Assembly: GCF_049675895.1 (NCBI RefSeq)
Contig: NZ_CP183835.1
Coordinates: forward strand, 11,932-75,931
DNA: 64,000 nt
Reading direction: 5' to 3'
From: Ampullimonas aquatilis
GTDB lineage: Bacteria; Pseudomonadota; Gammaproteobacteria; Burkholderiales; Burkholderiaceae_D
Part shown: in pieces, positions 25,993-35,753 of the stretch
Layout of the letters: each line of letters opens with the position of its first letter
Position numbering within the stretch: the first letter of the stretch is position 1
Translations under genes and position numbers: made by a program
Notes under the pieces: model-generated
What the model was told of the DNA's origin: nothing
The model's input: the letters and a program-made list of their open reading frames with translations, nothing else
Database searches by the model: none

Positions 25993-27357
25993 ATGGAAGC
26001 TAAAAATACAATTAACGAACACCCTGCGCCAGCGTTAAATTCAATTGTTTCAGTTAATACTCGTGGGGGCGAATCAACTAACTGGATGTCGAAAGCCATT
26101 TTTATTTTCATGGTAGTGGCAATCATCGTACTTGCTTCAATTTTTGGATTTAACAAATACCGGAAAGAAAAAAAAGCAGAAGAGAACAAGGTCGCAGAAC
26201 AGCAAAAGAAAGAACAAAACCCATCTGCAAGTGCTACTGGCCGCAGAATCTTCGATACTGACCCACCCCCATTACCGCCAGGTAGTCAGTCATCTTCGCA
26301 AAACGGGACACAAATAGCACAAGGCGCGGACTGTACTGATGGGTCAGTTTCCTCCATATTATTATCCAATGATGGAAGCCCTGTTAAGGCTGCAAGTGGT
26401 GTCCCGATGAGGGTCTGTAAAGATGGACACATTATAAATCCGAACAATCCGGCTACAACAACGCCAACAACCTCCACTAATACGCAACCAACTATTAGCC
26501 GTTACTCAGGCGATGTCATTATTCCCGCAGCCAACACTGCAATGTTAGCGACAGGCGCCGCCACGTCTAACGGATACAACCCGATGGCGATGCTTGCCCA
26601 ATCTTTGAGCGCCAATCAAATGAATGGCCGCGGCATGATGCCCACCGGCTTATACCAATCACCGTTGCCGCAGAATGCACAACCACCAGCCAGCATTCCT
26701 AATCCACAAGGCGCTATCGGGCCACTATTGCAAGGCAACCAAACGGAAAAAGTTTCAGCGACAAAACTGGGTGACAGGAACATGATCTTGCCGAAAGGCA
26801 GAACGATTGACTGTTCACTTTCTACCAGAGTCATCAGCGAAGTATCAGGCATGGCAACGTGTGTTTTAACCGCCAACGTCTACAGCGATAACGGCAAAAT
26901 CCTGCTACTCGAAAGAGGATCAGAAGCGGTCGGAGACTACACGGCCATGATGAGCCCAGGCCAAAGGCGCTTATTCTTGTTATGGACACGCATTAAAACG
27001 CCCGCGGGCATCATTATCAACCTCAACTCACCCGCAGCAGACGGATTAGGCACAATGGGGTTGGACGGCTATTTAGATAATCGCTGGACAGAGCGTATCG
27101 GTGCGGCATTTCTATTAAGTTTTGTGCAGGATTTTATTAAGTACGAAACTGCAAAATCTTCTAATAATACTGGCAATGGTGGCGGCACCAATATCTACCA
27201 AAATAGCGCACAGACCGGCCAGAGCATCGCACAACAAGTGCTTGCCAACACTATCAATATCAAACCTACACTTTATAAAAACCAAGGCGACAGAGTAGAA
27301 ATCTTTGTTGCTCGTGATTTAGATTTTTCAACTGTATATGCACTCAGAGCCGATTAA
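25993..27357 (+). CDS. virB10: VirB10-type channel protein
   Basis: A 454-residue TrbI/VirB10 protein: cytoplasmic N-terminus, one transmembrane helix (about 34-54), a Pro/Gln/Ser-rich periplasmic linker, and the C-terminal beta-barrel domain with GRTIDCSLSTRVISEVSGMATCVLT and RGSEAVGDY. It links inner and outer membranes and may sense VirD4/VirB11 energy. Cys in the Ser/Gly loop (GADCTDG, VCKDG) are additional. It overlaps virB11 by 20 bp if virB11 starts at 27338. Confidence 0.94.
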   Translation: MEAKNTINEHPAPALNSIVSVNTRGGESTNWMSKAIFIFMVVAIIVLASIFGFNKYRKEKKAEENKVAEQQKKEQNPSASATGRRIFDTDPPPLPPGSQSSSQNGTQIAQGADCTDGSVSSILLSNDGSPVKAASGVPMRVCKDGHIINPNNPATTTPTTSTNTQPTISRYSGDVIIPAANTAMLATGAATSNGYNPMAMLAQSLSANQMNGRGMMPTGLYQSPLPQNAQPPASIPNPQGAIGPLLQGNQTEKVSATKLGDRNMILPKGRTIDCSLSTRVISEVSGMATCVLTANVYSDNGKILLLERGSEAVGDYTAMMSPGQRRLFLLWTRIKTPAGIIINLNSPAADGLGTMGLDGYLDNRWTERIGAAFLLSFVQDFIKYETAKSSNNTGNGGGTNIYQNSAQTGQSIAQQVLANTINIKPTLYKNQGDRVEIFVARDLDFSTVYALRAD

Positions 27358-28453
27358 CATGATGCAAGATGGCGCAATGGTGCGCGAACTCCTCCGCCCA
27401 TTAGAAAAATTCTTCAACATCCCAGGCGTGACGGAGATCTGCATCAATCGCCCCGGCGAAGTCTGGACGGAGGCCGGACCAAGCTGGGAACGACACGATA
27501 CGCCCGAACTCGACTTTAACCAATGCAATTCATTAGCAAAGGCTGTTGCGAGCCATACTGAACAAATATTGGATCAGGATCATCCAATATTATCGGCACA
27601 ACTGCCAGGCGGTCAGCGAATTCAGATTTGCATACCTCCCATCACGGAGAGGGGAGTGATTAGCATGACAATCAGGATACCCGACCCGACTAACCGCACC
27701 CTCGATCAATATACCAAGTCAGGATTCTTTTCTCAATATCGATGGGCGTTACCCCAAAACTATGAAAGTAGAAAAAGTGAATTGCGCGAAGAAGATCAGG
27801 TACTAGTCGAAAACCTGAGAAGCGGCAGGTTTGAAGATTTCATCAAATTAGCTGTTGCACGTAAGAAAAATATCGCCGTTGTCGGTGATACCGGGTCAGG
27901 CAAAACCACGTTTATGAAAACGATATGCCAAGAGATTCCTACTGACAATCGAATCATCACGATTGAAGATGTTCGTGAAATTTATTTGCCTAGGCATGGG
28001 AATGTCAGTCATCTAACCTATTCGCAAGGCGGGCAGGGCGCTGAGTCGGTGACTCCGGCCAAGCTAATTATTAGTTGCATGAGGATGAAGCCTGATCGCG
28101 TTTTACTTGCCGAATTGCGGGGTAGTGAAGCTTTCGATTTTCTGAAATTATTAACAACTGGTCATAGCGGCGCAATCACATCCTATCATGCAGAATCCTG
28201 TGCGTTGGCTGCTGAACGATTTGTCTTTATGGCAAAAGAGCATGACCACGCACAAATTTATGACGCCGATTCTTTAAAAAGACTTATCAAGCTCACAATC
28301 GATGTAATTATTCACATCGAGGTTGTGAGAGTCTACGACGAAAAGGGCAATCCACTTAGAAAAGACCGATTCATCAGCGAAATCAGTTTTGATCCAGTGG
28401 GGAAATTAAAAGAGCAATTTGGAGAAGGCCGCGTCTACAAGGCAGGATCATGA
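27338..28453 (+). CDS. virB11: VirB11-type secretion ATPase
   Basis: The 371-residue hexameric ATPase has Walker A VVGDTGSGKTT at about residues 182-192, the Asp box ITIEDVREIYLP, Walker B RMKPDRVLLAEL RGSEA and a His box TGHSGAITSYHAES. Starts at 27338 and 27359 (MMQDGAMV) are both in frame; the second lies just after the virB10 stop and is equally plausible. It overlaps virD4 by 4 bp. Confidence 0.95.
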   Translation: MHSEPINMMQDGAMVRELLRPLEKFFNIPGVTEICINRPGEVWTEAGPSWERHDTPELDFNQCNSLAKAVASHTEQILDQDHPILSAQLPGGQRIQICIPPITERGVISMTIRIPDPTNRTLDQYTKSGFFSQYRWALPQNYESRKSELREEDQVLVENLRSGRFEDFIKLAVARKKNIAVVGDTGSGKTTFMKTICQEIPTDNRIITIEDVREIYLPRHGNVSHLTYSQGGQGAESVTPAKLIISCMRMKPDRVLLAELRGSEAFDFLKLLTTGHSGAITSYHAESCALAAERFVFMAKEHDHAQIYDADSLKRLIKLTIDVIIHIEVVRVYDEKGNPLRKDRFISEISFDPVGKLKEQFGEGRVYKAGS

Positions 28454-30546
28454 AAGCAAAAAATATATTTGCGGTGTTTGGCATTCTTTTCGTAATTTCA
28501 GTCGGTCTGATACTGTCTGACTACTTGGCAGGGTACTTTTATTACTTTGTGAATAAAAGCTGGCCGGTGGATGTTAGCCTTGAAACATGGCCGAAGTATT
28601 ACCACTTCTATTCGGATGATGTGATACAGGGCAAACGGTTAAAAATTGCCGCAGGACTAGGGCTTTTTAGCACTTTTGTTTTACCTTTTTTGATTTACCT
28701 TTCGACCATTCAAAAAGGGCGGTCGTTGCATGGGGATGCAAGCTTTGCCAACATCAGCCAAATCAAAAAAAGCGGATTAATGGGTGACGAAGGCATTATT
28801 GTTGGCAAGTACGATAATCAGTATTTGCAGTTCGCGGGTCAGCAATCAGTCTTATTGATCGCACCTACTCGGTCAGGAAAAGGCGTCAGCATTGTTATCC
28901 CCAATTTATTAAACTTTCCAGATTCGATCGTTTGTTTTGACATTAAATCTGAAAACTTCTTATACACATCTGGATTCCGAGCAAAACACGGCCAGCAGGT
29001 ATTTTTGTTTAGTCCGTTTGATGATGAAGGCAAGGGGCATCGTTGGAACCCGTTCGATTTAGTAAGCCGTTCAATTACAAAACGATCTAGTGACATTGCC
29101 GCGATTGCCCAGGTGTTTTACCCGAATGGGGGAGGCAAAGATGATAAAGACGGTTTTTGGAATGATCAAGCCAGAAACTTATTCCTAGGACTTGCCTTGT
29201 ACTTATTGGACACACCAGAAAAGCCCTTTACGCTGGGTGAAATACTGCGGCAGGGTACAGGTGATGGGCGTCCAGCGCGAGATTATATTCAGCACCTCAT
29301 TAGAAGTCGATTAGATTCTGGTGAACCGTTAAGCGATGAGTGCCAGAGCGCCCTAAATCGTTTCTGTGCTGGCTCAGATAATACGATCGCCAATATCCAA
29401 GCTAGTTTTCTCGCACCATTGACGATTTTCGCTAATGTTTTAGTCGATGCCGCGACTTCGGCCAGCGACTTTGATATATCTCAGGTGCGCAAGCAGCGCA
29501 TGACTATCTATGTTGGCATTCAGCCGAACCGCCTTGGCGATGCCAGGGTTCTAGTCAATCTATTCTTTTCACAGCTCATCAATCACAACCTCGAACTACC
29601 CCAAAAAAACAAAGACCTGAAATACCAATGCTTAACTATATTTGATGAATTCACCTCCATTGGCAGGCTTGCCATTATTCCTCAGACTATCGGGTTTACA
29701 GCGGGCTACAACATGCGCTTGTTGACTGTTTGCCAAAGCATTGCACAGTTAGAAGCCACCTACGGTAAAGAAGACACTCGAACACTCACTACCAACCATG
29801 CGCTACAGATTGTGTTCCCGCCTAAAGAACAAAAGGACGCGAACGAATACTCTGAAATGCTCGGCTATCTTACGGAAAAGGCCACATCACGCGGGATCAG
29901 TAGAACGCGAGGATGGGGGGGGAATGGCTCAACAAGTGAAAACGTGTCAGACCAAAGAAGGGCATTGATGCTACCGCAAGAACTGCGTGAAATGCCGCAG
30001 GATCAATCTATTTTGCTGCTGGAAAATACCAAACCAATTCTTTGCAATAAGGGCTTCTTTTATAAAAACAATGTCTTTATTAATCGGCTTCGCGGAGTCA
30101 GCCAGTACTTATCACAGTTGAGAACCACCGTACCAAATCAAAATGAATTGGAACACGCAGCCTTTGTAGAAAGCGACCTTTCTTCACCAGTCCCCGTTTA
30201 TGACGTGGCCTTATTTACTGCAAAGGCAGAGAAAAGAATTAGGGTATTGAAAGACGATGAGGCGATTGACTTAAGCAAACTGGCAATTGACATACCCACT
30301 ATTGCCCCCCTAGATAAGAGTGAGGCAAGCCATGAAGCCTTGACAGAGTTAGTCAATGACTTCTTTGAACAAATTGGCGTCGATGCCAATCAAGATACGT
30401 TCTCTTTTGAAATCAAAGATGAAATAGCTGCAACCCAAGATGATGGCGGGACAATCGAATGGTCAGGCAGCACAGCATTTCTACCGGCATCGTTACATCC
30501 ATTAAATCCGAGTGCTATTGATCTCTCAGTCTTAGACGAAAACTAA
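28450..30546 (+). CDS. virD4: VirD4-type coupling protein (T4CP)
   Basis: A 698-residue TraG/VirD4 ATPase that brings the relaxase-DNA complex to the channel. Two N-terminal transmembrane helices (about 4-30 and 70-88) precede Walker A APTRSGKGVSIVIPN (about residue 137), the SDIAAIAQVFYP region, Walker B LTIFDEFTSIGRL and the VCQSIAQLEATYG motif. The last 130 residues are acidic and probably disordered, as in some relaxosome-binding T4CP tails. Confidence 0.94.
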   Translation: MKAKNIFAVFGILFVISVGLILSDYLAGYFYYFVNKSWPVDVSLETWPKYYHFYSDDVIQGKRLKIAAGLGLFSTFVLPFLIYLSTIQKGRSLHGDASFANISQIKKSGLMGDEGIIVGKYDNQYLQFAGQQSVLLIAPTRSGKGVSIVIPNLLNFPDSIVCFDIKSENFLYTSGFRAKHGQQVFLFSPFDDEGKGHRWNPFDLVSRSITKRSSDIAAIAQVFYPNGGGKDDKDGFWNDQARNLFLGLALYLLDTPEKPFTLGEILRQGTGDGRPARDYIQHLIRSRLDSGEPLSDECQSALNRFCAGSDNTIANIQASFLAPLTIFANVLVDAATSASDFDISQVRKQRMTIYVGIQPNRLGDARVLVNLFFSQLINHNLELPQKNKDLKYQCLTIFDEFTSIGRLAIIPQTIGFTAGYNMRLLTVCQSIAQLEATYGKEDTRTLTTNHALQIVFPPKEQKDANEYSEMLGYLTEKATSRGISRTRGWGGNGSTSENVSDQRRALMLPQELREMPQDQSILLLENTKPILCNKGFFYKNNVFINRLRGVSQYLSQLRTTVPNQNELEHAAFVESDLSSPVPVYDVALFTAKAEKRIRVLKDDEAIDLSKLAIDIPTIAPLDKSEASHEALTELVNDFFEQIGVDANQDTFSFEIKDEIAATQDDGGTIEWSGSTAFLPASLHPLNPSAIDLSVLDEN

Positions 30547-30558
30547 AAAAGGTCGAAT

Positions 30559-31377
30559 ATGAAAAAAATGATATTAGTTAGTTTATTAGCAACGACCGTA
30601 TTTAGCGGTTGTGGTTCAGCACCCAAAGCAGTTATTCCCGACGGTAGCAATCGAATTCCTATCAATCAGGAACGCGAACTAGATTCACTGCAAACCAGAA
30701 ACAAGCAAGAAATTCAATTCGAGCGAGACAAAACCATTTATGAAAGACAGATTGAGGCTTTAACCCGTCAAGTTGAATCTGTTAAGCAAGCCTTAATCAC
30801 GATGCAGATGAACTTAGAAAATAACTTTTATAGTCGTGATGGCAAGCGCAAAGCGGCGACGGCCATCCATGCGCAAGAAGTCCAAAAAATAGCCGACGAG
30901 AACTATGATAAAGCCTATCTATTGCAACAGCGCGGCAACGCCAAAATCATTCAGAGCGAGGCACCAAGAGCAGCACCAGGAATCATTAACACGCCACAAA
31001 TAGCCAGTTTTGAGCAAACAGGCAATACATCAATTTTCCGTTTCTTCTACGGTACAGGCAAATCAGATTTACCACTTACACCAGAAAATCAGAACAAGCT
31101 CATCGCAATGGCAAAACTGGCGACAGCCATTCAGATCAATGCTTATACAGATAGCGCCACTGACGATAGAACTAACCAAAATATCGCTAAATTGCGAAGT
31201 GATAAGGCAGCGAAATACTTAATTAGTCAAGGAATCAACAAAGACATTATTAATGCCAACTCATTTTCTTCTGGCTATTTCATTGTTGATAACAGCCCAG
31301 CCATCGGAAAACTGCTGAATCGTCGCACCGAGATTACCTTGACATTTAATGCCAGCAATAGCACAGCAGCAATGTGA
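30559..31377 (+). CDS. OmpA-family lipoprotein
   Basis: The 272-residue protein has lipobox FSGC (Cys about 18), a long coiled-coil region (about 40-140) and an OmpA-like peptidoglycan-binding C-terminus: FFYGTGKSDLPLTPENQNKL ... INAYTDSATDDRTNQNIAKLRSDKAAKYLISQGI. It would tether the outer membrane to the wall near the secretion channel. Such proteins are sometimes linked to T4SS operons. It may replace VirB7 in stabilising the outer ring; that is inference. Confidence 0.85.
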   Translation: MKKMILVSLLATTVFSGCGSAPKAVIPDGSNRIPINQERELDSLQTRNKQEIQFERDKTIYERQIEALTRQVESVKQALITMQMNLENNFYSRDGKRKAATAIHAQEVQKIADENYDKAYLLQQRGNAKIIQSEAPRAAPGIINTPQIASFEQTGNTSIFRFFYGTGKSDLPLTPENQNKLIAMAKLATAIQINAYTDSATDDRTNQNIAKLRSDKAAKYLISQGINKDIINANSFSSGYFIVDNSPAIGKLLNRRTEITLTFNASNSTAAM

Positions 31378-31390
31378 ATAGGGGAACGAC

Positions 31391-32743
31391 ATGACAACAG
31401 AGAACTCAAGTAATAACGGCAACACCATCAAACCCGAAAGCAACACGCCGAACCAGGCCAGTACAGAAACCAATAGTGATACACGACTGAGCGAGCTTGA
31501 AGCAAAGCTGAGAGCTGCACAAATACCGGAAAAAGGCTGGCAAGACCGTGATGATATTTCAGGTGTCATGAGAGAGCTGGAACTACTTGCGGCCAAGAAT
31601 TGGACTAAGGCTGCCGAGTTATGGGACAAGGTTGGTTCAAAAGATATTGATAAACCCGCCTTCATTGATGGTGATGATATTTCACAAAAGGTACAAGAGA
31701 CGCAAGTGAACCAGATTCGCGCCGAACAAATCTCTGAACCCCCTATCCAAGATGAAAAGTCTGATAAAAAGAACTTTGATGAAGTAGATTTAAAAACACC
31801 GGCGCACATCCTTAAGCGTTTTCTGCAAGCTGAAGATAAGTATTATTTTCGCGGGCGCGAAAATAATCTAGCCTTTGAAGATAAAGGCTCTAAGCTCGCG
31901 TCGAACAATAATGACCCTGATGTTATCAAAGCAATGGTTGATCTGGCCGAGGCAAAAGGATGGACTACCATCAAGGTTAATGGATCGGAGGAATTCAAGC
32001 GCGAAGCTTGGTTGCAAGCCCAGTTAAGCGGTATTGAAGTCAAAGGATTCCGGCCTAAGAAAGTGGACATTGCAAAGCTTAATGATTTATTGCAAGAGAA
32101 AGACCTAACCCAGCAAAAATCCGAGCAATCGATTAAGACAAACAAACCCCGAGAAAAGCAACCAATTGACGAGCACTACAGCACGCTAACAACACGGCAA
32201 AAAGAAGTAATCGACACATTGCAAACCATCTTACGTGACCGAGGTGACTCAAACGAAGCGGTTCGTGAAGCCGCCGAAATAGCAGCACAGAAAATGCAAA
32301 ACAATCGAGTCTATGTTGGCAAGTTAGTTGAGCACGGCATAGCACCCTACGACGACAAACCAGAAAATGGTGATAGCTATTTCATCAAAATCGCAACGGA
32401 CTCAGGAGAGAAAAAGATTTGGGGCGTTGATCTCGAACGCTCATTATTTAAGAACCAAGTAAAGCCAGGAGAAGATGTTGTCCTATCCTATCAAGGACGG
32501 AGGGTTGTGCCACTTGTTAGCAAAGACGAGCATGGCGTAACTCAAAAGAGTGTTACTCGAAATACTTGGGATATTACTAAAGTCGATGAGCTACAAAAAG
32601 AAGTTGTCGAAAGAGCTAAAACCCAAGCTAAGAATGCCGAGAAAAGCCCGCTCATTAAAGTTTATGACCACGAAGCACGCAAAGCCAACGACATAGTGCG
32701 TGATGTCGAGCGCACGAGAAACAAGGGCTTAGAGCGAGCATGA
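31391..32743 (+). CDS. LPD7-domain protein of the transfer operon
   Basis: A 450-residue protein. Residues about 135-225 form an LPD7-type domain (YYFRGRENNLAFEDKGSKL ... MVDLAEAKGWTTIKVNGSEEFKREAWLQAQLSGIEVKGF). Near 310-385 is a second domain (VYVGKLVEHGIAPYDDKPENGDSYFIKI ... IWGVDLERSL) of the type found at the ends of relaxases and plasmid primases. On IncP-like plasmids these domains are fused to the relaxase; here they stand alone and the relaxase gene is 8 kb away. The N-terminal 70 residues are acidic and Asn/Ser-rich. The coding sequence contains copy 2 of the CGCG palindrome. Confidence 0.75.
   Translation: MTTENSSNNGNTIKPESNTPNQASTETNSDTRLSELEAKLRAAQIPEKGWQDRDDISGVMRELELLAAKNWTKAAELWDKVGSKDIDKPAFIDGDDISQKVQETQVNQIRAEQISEPPIQDEKSDKKNFDEVDLKTPAHILKRFLQAEDKYYFRGRENNLAFEDKGSKLASNNNDPDVIKAMVDLAEAKGWTTIKVNGSEEFKREAWLQAQLSGIEVKGFRPKKVDIAKLNDLLQEKDLTQQKSEQSIKTNKPREKQPIDEHYSTLTTRQKEVIDTLQTILRDRGDSNEAVREAAEIAAQKMQNNRVYVGKLVEHGIAPYDDKPENGDSYFIKIATDSGEKKIWGVDLERSLFKNQVKPGEDVVLSYQGRRVVPLVSKDEHGVTQKSVTRNTWDITKVDELQKEVVERAKTQAKNAEKSPLIKVYDHEARKANDIVRDVERTRNKGLERA
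31842..31867. repeat. Dispersed palindrome, copy 2 (inside a coding region)
   Basis: A 26-nt palindrome with 12-bp arms and a GG centre, containing ATTTTCGCGGGCGCGAAAAT. It encodes part of YYFRGRENN in the LPD7 protein, and is the only copy clearly within a gene. Confidence 0.85.
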
Positions 32744-32770
32744 TTTGCTAATCACCGCGAAGAGATTATC

Positions 32771-33997
32771 TTGAGTCATTTAAAACATTCCGCCTATCGA
32801 ATTGAACGAGACATACTCGATCAAAACACCCTCAGTGAACAAGAGTTTCAGAGCAAACTAATACATGCTTATACCAAGAAAATTCGTCCTGTCTGCCTGT
32901 GCATTGATACAGGCATCCCCATGTACATTGCCAAAGTATCAGGTAAATTGCATATTAAGCGAATGCCCAATACAGGCAGTCAACATCATAGTAATTGTCA
33001 GTCCTATGAGCCGCCAGCCGAACTGTCCGGTCTAGGACAGTTACTAGGTACGGCGATTCAAGAAGATGCGGAATCAGGGGCGATCACACTGAAACTTGAC
33101 TATGCGTTGACGAAAGTAGCGGGCAGAGTTGCACCAGTTCCTTCCAGCGACGAGCCGGCAGACAGCGTGACTACTGACGGCAACAAAATGACGATACTTT
33201 CGACACTTAATTTTCTGTGGGAGGAAGCGCAATTCAATCGCTGGACACCGGCGATGAAAGATAAGCGGAACTGGTACGTTATCAGAAAATACTTAATTGA
33301 AGCCACACAGAACAAACATTCCAAGGGCACGGCACTTTCAAATATCATTTTTATACCCGAGACATTCAGGCTCGAAGAGAAGGACAATATCAGCCACAGG
33401 CGCAATGCGCTATTTACAAAAGTCATTGCACAAAAAGGCGGCGCACGTAGCCTGTTAATTGGTCTTGGCGATATTAAAGAAATTGGACAATCCCGTTATG
33501 GGTACAAAATAGTATTCAAGCAGCTTCCTGACTGCCCTTTTATGTTGAACGAAGACGTACACAAAAGGCTCAAGAAACGCTTTGAAAAAGAAATGGGACT
33601 ATGGAATGCTTTGGACGACAGTAAGCTCATAGCCATTTTCACATTCAGCGTGAACGAAAACCTGATACCCAACATTGAGGAAATTGCACTGATGAATGTA
33701 ACTGCTCAATGGATGCCCTTCGATAACATTTACGAAAAGCATTTGATTGACGCGATGACTAATCACAACCGCCGTTTTATAAAAGGCGCACGTTATAACC
33801 AGTCCAAATTAACCCCAATGGCTACCCTAGTAGCAACTGACACGGCCAATAGCAGCACGGCAATGTATATCATTCCACCTGGCAGCAGCGAAGCCTATCA
33901 AAGCTCACTCGATACGCTGATTAACGAAAGTGGGCTATCTAGCTGGGTTTGGCGAAGCGATCAAGACAAGATGCCAGCACTGCCTGAATTAGCATAA
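32771..33997 (+). CDS. DUF1173-family protein
   Basis: The 408-residue product resembles the DUF1173 family found next to plasmid transfer genes: an early CLCIDTGIPMYIAKVSGKLHIKRMPNTGSQHHSNCQSYEPP segment with possible metal-binding Cys/His, then FLWEEAQFNRWTPAMKDKRNWYVIRKYL. Function is unknown. It starts with TTG 28 bp after the LPD7 gene; no better start is seen. It is probably the last gene of the long transfer operon. Confidence 0.7.
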   Translation: MSHLKHSAYRIERDILDQNTLSEQEFQSKLIHAYTKKIRPVCLCIDTGIPMYIAKVSGKLHIKRMPNTGSQHHSNCQSYEPPAELSGLGQLLGTAIQEDAESGAITLKLDYALTKVAGRVAPVPSSDEPADSVTTDGNKMTILSTLNFLWEEAQFNRWTPAMKDKRNWYVIRKYLIEATQNKHSKGTALSNIIFIPETFRLEEKDNISHRRNALFTKVIAQKGGARSLLIGLGDIKEIGQSRYGYKIVFKQLPDCPFMLNEDVHKRLKKRFEKEMGLWNALDDSKLIAIFTFSVNENLIPNIEEIALMNVTAQWMPFDNIYEKHLIDAMTNHNRRFIKGARYNQSKLTPMATLVATDTANSSTAMYIIPPGSSEAYQSSLDTLINESGLSSWVWRSDQDKMPALPELA

Positions 33998-34022
33998 ACA
34001 TTATTTGAACAGAGTTACAAAA

Positions 34023-34042
34023 TACTGTGTAAATACATAGTA
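34023..34042. promoter_or_regulatory. Imperfect palindrome upstream of a small membrane protein gene
   Basis: TACTGTGTA-AA-TACATAGTA has 9-bp arms with one mismatch. Its centre, CTGT-N8-ATAG, differs by one base from the LexA core CTGT-N8-ACAG. It lies 65 bp upstream of 34107 and could be an operator. Confidence 0.35.
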
Positions 34043-34106
34043 TCCTTGTAATACCAAATAGAACTTCAAGCGTTAATTAAAAATATTCAGACTGGCAGTG
34101 TACAAA

Positions 34107-34487
34107 ATGAAAACAACCCGACTCCATTTAGTGGCGAGCAATGATCAAAGTGCGGCCTATGAAGTAAAAAACAAAGTGGGCTACAAGACTTACCGTAGCA
34201 CTCGCAGCCTTCGAACTAAGTTCTTACATGTCAAGTACCAGGCGCTCAATGCCGTTGATGCAATTGCGTACTTGATCAAGCTTCCATTTGTGGCGATTGC
34301 TTGGGTAATAAGGTTTTTTCATGGCGCAAGTGTCAAAACGTTTAGAGGAACATTTTACGGAATTCATGTACTTATTGGAGCCGTGTTAGTTTTACCTTTC
34401 CTTTTAATCTTTGGCGCAGTATTCGCAGGCTTGATCTATGGATACGTCTTAAAGTTTTGGCACTTCTTCGGCCATATTATTCATTAA
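34107..34487 (+). CDS. Small membrane protein of unknown function
   Basis: A basic N-terminal half (about 60 residues, many Lys/Arg/Tyr) is followed by two or three hydrophobic segments (LIKLPFVAIAWVIRFF; a long one at GIHVLIGAVLVLPFLLIFGAVFAGLIYGYVL). The ATG at 34107 is used here; a GTG at 34098 is also in frame. I do not recognise the family. It may be an entry-exclusion or transfer accessory protein given its position after the transfer genes. Confidence 0.6.
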   Translation: MKTTRLHLVASNDQSAAYEVKNKVGYKTYRSTRSLRTKFLHVKYQALNAVDAIAYLIKLPFVAIAWVIRFFHGASVKTFRGTFYGIHVLIGAVLVLPFLLIFGAVFAGLIYGYVLKFWHFFGHIIH

Positions 34488-34561
34488 CTACTGTCTAATT
34501 GGATCTGATTTCCACCCTTGAAATCGAATTCAATTAGCTACAGATATTTATTCTCCAATAA

Positions 34562-34795
34562 ATGACAATATTCTTTCAAGCAATTGGCGTCTTTATACCC
34601 AAGCTGACTATTGATATCGAAGGTAATTGTTTTTCACTCACTGAGGCCGAAGCTAAGCGCCTTAAGAAAACACTTGAGCAAGGCATACTAAAACTCCAAA
34701 GAGAAAGACTCATCAATGCCATGTCCGAAGGCGATCAATTCTTTACTGGCAAGGTCACAGACCAAGCCACTATCGACGCAATGGAAATTGACTGA
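34562..34795 (+). CDS. Small hypothetical protein
   Basis: A 77-residue product with a hydrophobic start and a helical, charged remainder (LTEAEAKRLKKTLEQGILKLQRERLINAM). No family recognised. It is followed 37 bp later by another unknown gene on the same strand. Confidence 0.5.
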   Translation: MTIFFQAIGVFIPKLTIDIEGNCFSLTEAEAKRLKKTLEQGILKLQRERLINAMSEGDQFFTGKVTDQATIDAMEID

Positions 34796-34832
34796 ATACA
34801 TCACCATAGTAAAGACAAGCAGGGAAAAGTAC

Positions 34833-35240
34833 ATGCAACAAAATTTCACCTCAGAGCTTGCCTTGCTCATGAAATTTACAGGCGACACAGCAACTGCAAT
34901 TCGGATGTACAGCGCCTACACCGGTGGTAGCCCATCTAACTCTACTCACATACCCTATGATCGAGAACGAGAGGCACTAGATTTGATGTTTCTCGCAGAC
35001 GCTTTACATCACTTCAGCACACTGGGACACGCCTTACAAGAGGCAAACCCGGCTCGTTTGGTACAGACATGCGACAGGCTGCTGCGCAGTTTCTCTCATT
35101 ACGACACGGAGTATCCTGGGCTCGGCCGACGTCAACCCAAGCCGACTTTTGAACGCTGGCGGCAAACGATAGATTTGAATATGGCAAGAAAGGCCATAGC
35201 TGGCATCCGCGACAAGGCGCTTGTATTACCTAGAAACTAA
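34833..35240 (+). CDS. Hypothetical protein
   Basis: The start at 34833 (MQQNFTSELALLMKFTG) is preceded by AGGGAAAAG; a longer frame to 34716 overlaps the previous gene and is unlikely. The 135-residue helical protein has PYDREREALDLMFLADALHHFSTLGHAL, a HEPN-like or helical-bundle style pattern, and RPT-type basic patches. No family is assigned. The following stretch 35241-35650 holds no convincing gene. Confidence 0.55.
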   Translation: MQQNFTSELALLMKFTGDTATAIRMYSAYTGGSPSNSTHIPYDREREALDLMFLADALHHFSTLGHALQEANPARLVQTCDRLLRSFSHYDTEYPGLGRRQPKPTFERWRQTIDLNMARKAIAGIRDKALVLPRN

Positions 35241-35651
35241 CACAATGAATATCGTCTTCAAGTTTGGATTTGTGCTTGGTAAAGTCTGATGACGAAGATT
35301 AACGTAAAGTTATGAGGGAATTCAAATATGAATTTGAAATAGCAGGAGAGGGACTGAATACGACGTTTTTAACATAAGATTAATTACGGCGTAGTGGAAA
35401 TGGCAGATTAATGGATGTATAAACGGTCTAACTGTAGAGTGCCACGATTAATGAAAACTTTGCCAAGTTAATGAAAAAAAGTGATGCAGATCCGGTAAAC
35501 ATAATGAAAAAAGCACGAGCCAATGCAGCGTAAGCTGTATCGAATAAGACACCGGCATTTCCAGCCTCTAAGGGAGAAATCACCACGTTTTCTCCAAAAT
35601 TATCTATCCGTTTTTTAGTCTTAGTCGTACGTTTGCAGACAACCACCGCTA

Positions 35652-35743
35652 TTGACAACCTATACCCTATACTATAGAGTATTACTTAACACGGCCCCTC
35701 TCGGTAACTCTGCCTAGGCAGACAAGCTGCTGAGGGGTTTTTT
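35652..35743 (+). ncRNA. Candidate small structured RNA beside the Abi gene
   Basis: A promoter-like TTGACA (35652-35657) is followed after 17 bp by TAGAGT (35675-35680). Downstream, the paired segments CCCCTC (35695-35700) and GAGGGG (35732-35737) close a fold that contains the 14-nt palindrome TCTGCCTAGGCAGA (35709-35722), and six Ts follow (35738-35743). This predicts a transcript of about 55 nt ending in an intrinsic terminator, convergent with the Abi gene that ends at 35754. Abi_2/AbiF-type genes are known to have associated small RNAs, which makes an RNA antitoxin plausible here. It could also be only the shared terminator. Confidence 0.5.
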
Positions 35744-35753
35744 CTTGCCTGTA

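Noticed and set aside
34023..34042. Second LexA box
   Set aside because: The core is CTGT-N8-ATAG, one base off in a critical position; kept only as a weak operator candidate.
35428..35658. 76-codon minus-strand frame with a hydrophobic end
   Set aside because: No ribosome site, no homology recognised, and it would run across the promoter of the small RNA candidate.
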